A model generated the notes under the pieces. That model saw only the letters and a list, made by a program, of their open reading frames with translations. It ran no database searches and was not told the DNA's origin. A stretch of 64,000 nt of DNA from Ophiocordyceps camponoti-saundersi (nom. inval.) (taxonomy: Eukaryota > Ascomycota > Sordariomycetes > Hypocreales > Ophiocordycipitaceae), in NCBI GenBank assembly GCA_003339415.1, contig PDHQ01000032.1, positions 62,001 through 126,000 of the forward strand, written 5' to 3'. A program made the position numbers and the translations under genes. Shown piece after piece: positions 61,006 through 64,000 of this stretch. Each line of letters opens with the position of its first letter. The first letter of the stretch is position 1.

Positions 61006-64000
61006 ATGAAGACTCCTGTCGTGAGTTCGCTCCTGGCCCTCAGCCTGGCGGGCAGCGGCCTCGCTGCGCCTGCCAACGGTGGCGGTACCGTGGAGCCGAC
61101 CCGTCGGGATGTGACGTCCTCTCAGCCTCTCGAGAGGCGCGACAATGAGGCTTCGGACGCTACTCTCGCGGAGAACGGAGGCGAGCGCATGGATGGTGGC
61201 AAGCACGAGAAGCGTCAGCCTGAGAAGGAGGGCAGCAACTACTGGCACGACCCTTACTACGAGGACGGCCATTACGGCTATGGCTATGGCTATGCGAAGA
61301 AGCCGGCTGCCAAGAGAGGACTCGCCGACCAGGCTAAGCAGGGTGCTCTCGACAAGCGCCAGCCCGAGAAGGAAGGCGAGAACTACTGGCACGACCCCTA
61401 CTATGAGGACGGACACTACGGTTACGGTTACGGTTACGCCAAGAAGCCGGAGAGCAAGAGGAGCGTCGTCGACGGAAAGGAGGCCCTCGACAAGCGCCAG
61501 CCTGAGAAGGAAGGCGAGAGCTACTGGCACGACCCCTATTACGAGGACGGCCATTACGGTTACGGTTACGGTTACGCCAAGAAGCCGGAGAGCAAGAGGA
61601 GCGTCGTCGACGGAAAGGAGGCCCTTGAAAAGCGCCAGCCTGAGAAAGAAGGCGAGAGCTACTGGCACGACCCCTACTACGAGGACGGCCATTACGGTTA
61701 CGGTTACGGTTACGCCAAGAAGCCGGAGAGCAAGAGGAGCGTCGTCGACGGAAAGGAGGCCCTTGAAAAGCGCCAGCCTGAGAAGGAAGGGGAGAAGTAC
61801 TGGCACGATCCCTACTACGGTGGAGGTTACTACGGCTATGGTTACGATTACGCCAAGAAGCCGGCGAGCAAGAGGAGCATCGACAAGCGCGAGCCGGCTG
61901 AGGAAGAAGGGGATGCCGGTGACTGGTACAATAACCCCTATTACTCGGAGGGCTACTACGAAGGCGGCTATGAAGGCTATGGCCATGGCTATGGCTACGC
62001 CAAGAAGCCGGAGGGCAAGCGGAGCCTGGATAAGCGCGAGCCGGGCGAGGAAGACGGCGATGCCGGTGACTGGCACCACAATCCCTATTACTCGGACGGC
62101 TACTACGGAAATAGCCACGACGGCTATGGCTATGGCTATGGCTATGCCAAGAAGCCGGAGGGCAAGCGAAGCCTCGACAAGCGCGAGCCGGCTGAGGCAG
62201 ACGGCAATGCCGGCGACTGGTACTATAATCCCTACTACTCGGGCGGCTATTACCATGACGGCTATGGTTATGGCTACGCCAAGAAGGAGGAGGGTAAGCG
62301 AAGCCTCAACAAGCGCGAGCCGACCAAGGACGGCGGCGATACCGGTGAATGGCACCACAACCCCTATTACTCGGACGGCTACTACCACAACGGCTATGGC
62401 TACGACTACGGCTACGGCTACGCCAAGAAGAAGGCGAGCAAGCGAGACGAGCAGAGCGGCCTTGAGAAACGTGCACAGAGCGCCGGTGCGTGGCGCGGTG
62501 GTTGGGGAGGCCGTGGAGGCTGGGGAGGTTACGACGGCTGGAACGATTACGGCGGCTACGGCGGCTGGGACGACGAGGACGGCCTCGTCTCCGGCCTACT
62601 TCTCGGCCTCCTTGGCAAGCGCGGCGAGCAGGCGGCCGAAGGCGCCGGCTTGGATAAACGGGCGCCGCTGGACAGCGTCGACGGCGACTTGCGCAAGCGT
62701 GGCGAGCAGGCCGAGAACATTCTGGATGATATTGGACTGCTCACGGGCCTCCGTAAGCGCGGAGAGCAGGCTGAAGGCCTTTTGCACGGCGATCACCACG
62801 TCGGAGTTTCTCACCACGGCGAAACGGTTCACCACGGCAGTGTTCACCATGAGGGCGTCGTCAACAACCTTGTGGACGACTTGCTTGGCAAGCGTGACGA
62901 GCAGGCTGCAGGTCTCTTGCACGGCGATCACCACGTTACTGTTGCTCACCACGGCGATACTGTTCACCACGGCGATACCGTTCACCACGGCGGCAGCGTT
63001 CATCACGAGGGCGTCGTCAACAACCTGGTGGACAATCTGCTTGGCAAGCGTGACGAGCAGGCTGGAGCTCTTTTGCACGGCGATCACCACGTCAGTGTTG
63101 CTCACCACGGCGATACTGTTCACCACGGCGGCAGTGTTCATCACGAGGGCGTCGTGAACAACCTCGTTGACAATCTGCTTGGCAAGCGTGACGAGCAGGC
63201 TGGAGCTCTTCTGCACGGCGCTCAACACCTTGGTCTTGCTCACCACGGCGGTTACGCTCACCACGGCAGCAGTGCTCATCACGAGGGCGTCGTCAACAAC
63301 CTGGTGGATAACCTGCTTGGCAAGCGTAGCGAGCAGGCCGGAGCTCTTCTGCACGGCGCTCACGGCGCTCATCACGGTGGTGTCCATCACGAGGGCGTCG
63401 TCAACAACCTGGTTGATGACCTGCTTGGCAAGCGTAGCGAGCAGGCCGGAGCTCTGCTGCACGGCGCCCACGGCGTCCAACACCATGGTGGCCATCATGA
63501 AGGTGTCGTTAACAACCTAGTGGACGATTTGCTGGGCAAGCGCGGCATCGAAGGCGAGGACAAGAAGGAAGACGCACTGAGTGGGCTTGCTAGCCTGCTC
63601 AGCAGCTTCTTCAACACTCCCAGTGCCGGCACCGCCCCCGCCGCGGCCGGCAGCGTCGCCAAGCGAGAGGTTTCGCAGATGCACGAGGACGCCAAGAGCC
63701 AGTTGATGGAGATGGCTGAAGGCATCACGAAGCTGATGGAGAAGAGGGCTTCGCAGAATCCCTCGACCAAGCTGGGGTCGGAGATTGGAAGCCAGCTCGG
63801 GACCGCCGTCAACTCCTTCATCGACACCATCGGACGCTTCATCGGCACCGACAGCAAGACGCTGGCCAGCAGCCAAATCGGAGGGGCGCTCAGGACGATG
63901 CTCGAGCCCGTGCCCGAGGTGGCCAACAAGGCCACCTCTCTGTGGGGAGCCGGCGAGGAGGCCGAGGGTGTTTCCGGTAAAGAGACGGTCGTCCCAAACT
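61006..64000 (+). CDS. Secreted Kex2-type repeat precursor with Tyr/Gly-rich and His-rich peptides (3' end outside window)
   Basis: From the ATG at 61006 a single frame stays open to base 64000, at least 998 residues with no stop. Residues 1-20 are a signal peptide (MKTPVVSSLLALSLAGSGLA). After a pro-region come nine Tyr/Gly-rich units at residues 71-480, each ending in Lys-Arg and most with a second internal Lys-Arg. A Gly/Trp/Asp-rich segment occupies 490-539. Short GEQA-type peptides follow, then six His-rich units at 586-846, each ending VVNNLVD(D/N)LLGKR. The region after 846 is not repeated; it carries further Lys-Arg sites (near 886 and 915) and amphipathic segments. Known: repeats bounded by KR after a signal peptide define fungal KEP precursors cut by Kex2 in the Golgi; some are RiPP precursors (ustiloxin type), others repellents or mating peptides. 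Inferred: about 25 or more secreted peptides from one chain. No tailoring enzyme gene is seen within the window. The function is unknown, and competing frames over the same DNA are shadows. Confidence 0.88.
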   Translation, partial: MKTPVVSSLLALSLAGSGLAAPANGGGTVEPTRRDVTSSQPLERRDNEASDATLAENGGERMDGGKHEKRQPEKEGSNYWHDPYYEDGHYGYGYGYAKKPAAKRGLADQAKQGALDKRQPEKEGENYWHDPYYEDGHYGYGYGYAKKPESKRSVVDGKEALDKRQPEKEGESYWHDPYYEDGHYGYGYGYAKKPESKRSVVDGKEALEKRQPEKEGESYWHDPYYEDGHYGYGYGYAKKPESKRSVVDGKEALEKRQPEKEGEKYWHDPYYGGGYYGYGYDYAKKPASKRSIDKREPAEEEGDAGDWYNNPYYSEGYYEGGYEGYGHGYGYAKKPEGKRSLDKREPGEEDGDAGDWHHNPYYSDGYYGNSHDGYGYGYGYAKKPEGKRSLDKREPAEADGNAGDWYYNPYYSGGYYHDGYGYGYAKKEEGKRSLNKREPTKDGGDTGEWHHNPYYSDGYYHNGYGYDYGYGYAKKKASKRDEQSGLEKRAQSAGAWRGGWGGRGGWGGYDGWNDYGGYGGWDDEDGLVSGLLLGLLGKRGEQAAEGAGLDKRAPLDSVDGDLRKRGEQAENILDDIGLLTGLRKRGEQAEGLLHGDHHVGVSHHGETVHHGSVHHEGVVNNLVDDLLGKRDEQAAGLLHGDHHVTVAHHGDTVHHGDTVHHGGSVHHEGVVNNLVDNLLGKRDEQAGALLHGDHHVSVAHHGDTVHHGGSVHHEGVVNNLVDNLLGKRDEQAGALLHGAQHLGLAHHGGYAHHGSSAHHEGVVNNLVDNLLGKRSEQAGALLHGAHGAHHGGVHHEGVVNNLVDDLLGKRSEQAGALLHGAHGVQHHGGHHEGVVNNLVDDLLGKRGIEGEDKKEDALSGLASLLSSFFNTPSAGTAPAAAGSVAKREVSQMHEDAKSQLMEMAEGITKLMEKRASQNPSTKLGSEIGSQLGTAVNSFIDTIGRFIGTDSKTLASSQIGGALRTMLEPVPEVANKATSLWGAGEEAEGVSGKETVVPN
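61216..62445 (+). repeat. Nine Tyr/Gly-rich Lys-Arg-bounded coding repeats
   Basis: Units at residues 71-118, 119-164, 165-210, 211-256, 257-295, 296-344, 345-393, 394-437 and 438-480 of the precursor. The first five begin QPEKEG and carry YWHDPYY; the last four begin EP and carry (D/E)W..NPYYS. All share a GYGYAKK-type core followed by KR. Units 2-4 are nearly identical in DNA; the others have diverged. Confidence 0.92.
62761..63543 (+). repeat. Six His-rich Lys-Arg-bounded coding repeats
   Basis: Units at residues 586-630, 631-682, 683-728, 729-774, 775-810 and 811-846. Each starts (G/D/S)EQA(E/G/A), contains a variable HHG-rich core, and ends with HHEGVVNNLVD(D/N)LLGKR. Length differences come from gain or loss of HHGDTV/HHGGSV sub-units. 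Confidence 0.92.

Noticed and set aside
60712..62388. A 558-codon minus-strand frame with repeated hydrophobic Val/Ala/Leu segments
   Set aside because: It mimics a membrane protein only because the complementary strand of Tyr/Gly codons reads as Val/Ala/Ile. It is an antisense shadow of the repeats.
61145..63157. A 670-codon plus-strand frame rich in Thr/Arg/Ser over the repeat gene
   Set aside because: It is an alternate frame of the KR-bounded repeat. It has no signal peptide or domain, and the frame from 61006 has signal peptide, Kex2 sites and conserved units.
62596..63498. A 300-codon minus-strand frame over the His-rich repeats
   Set aside because: Antisense shadow of the HHG/VVNNLVDD repeats; no independent evidence.
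1..64000. CRISPR arrays, operons, insertion sequences, phage or bacterial features
   Set aside because: The window is eukaryotic: introns, intron-bearing tRNA genes and nuclear fungal genes. The only direct repeats are microsatellites, small tandem repeats and coding repeats; no transposase, reverse transcriptase or LTR was recognised.

Overview
The window is nuclear DNA of a filamentous ascomycete, most likely a sordariomycete and possibly Hypocreales. Seen directly: spliceosomal introns of about 47-240 nt (most 50-70) with GT...AG ends, GC-rich codon use, pyrimidine-rich leaders before start codons, two intron-bearing tRNA genes, and intergenic spacers full of TATG/TACA, GA/CT and TAGG microsatellites. 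The species assignment is inference from protein resemblance. A 624-nt run of N at 11237-11860, flanked by poly-G, is an assembly gap.

Layout. 1-450: 3' end of an unidentified gene. 1389-2443: mitochondrial HMG-box protein. 3544-4872 (-): uncharacterised protein. 5341-6474: ERG26-like sterol dehydrogenase. 7414-11052 (-): LIM-RhoGAP of the Lrg1 type. 13450-15121 (-): membrane protein with a hydrolase-like domain. 16000-16524 (-) and 17780-18490 (+): two uncharacterised proteins. 18967-19329: two convergent tRNA-Arg(ACG) genes. 20354-22104 (-): UBE2Z-like E2 with two UBC folds. 22846-25428 (-): adenylosuccinate synthase in 24 exons. 26413-27716: RFC2. 27723-29219 (-): uncharacterised helical protein. 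29669-36397: BRR2. 37016-39340: PWWP protein. 40019-42645: ORC3. 47859-48779: His/Gln-rich protein after a 5.2-kb gene-poor stretch. 49920-50815 (-): SEC66. 51571-53729: NPL4. 55759-59477: CPA2. 61006 to beyond the right edge: a large secreted repeat precursor.

Most genes are core housekeeping functions: sterol and purine/arginine synthesis, splicing, replication, and ER translocation and retrotranslocation. They show no operon-like logic. Two loci stand out. (1) At 61006-64000 a continuous frame encodes a signal peptide followed by nine Tyr/Gly-rich units and six His-rich units, cut up by Lys-Arg sites. This is the architecture of a Kex2-processed fungal peptide precursor, and I see no stop before the window ends. 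(2) The adenylosuccinate synthase gene (ADE12) is split into 24 exons by 23 introns of 48-70 nt. Its exons include ones of 5, 11, 15 and 16 nt, while nearby genes such as BRR2 (6.7 kb) have no introns. Splice structures were deduced by eye from reading frame, GT/AG sites and family conservation; no transcript data or database search was available.
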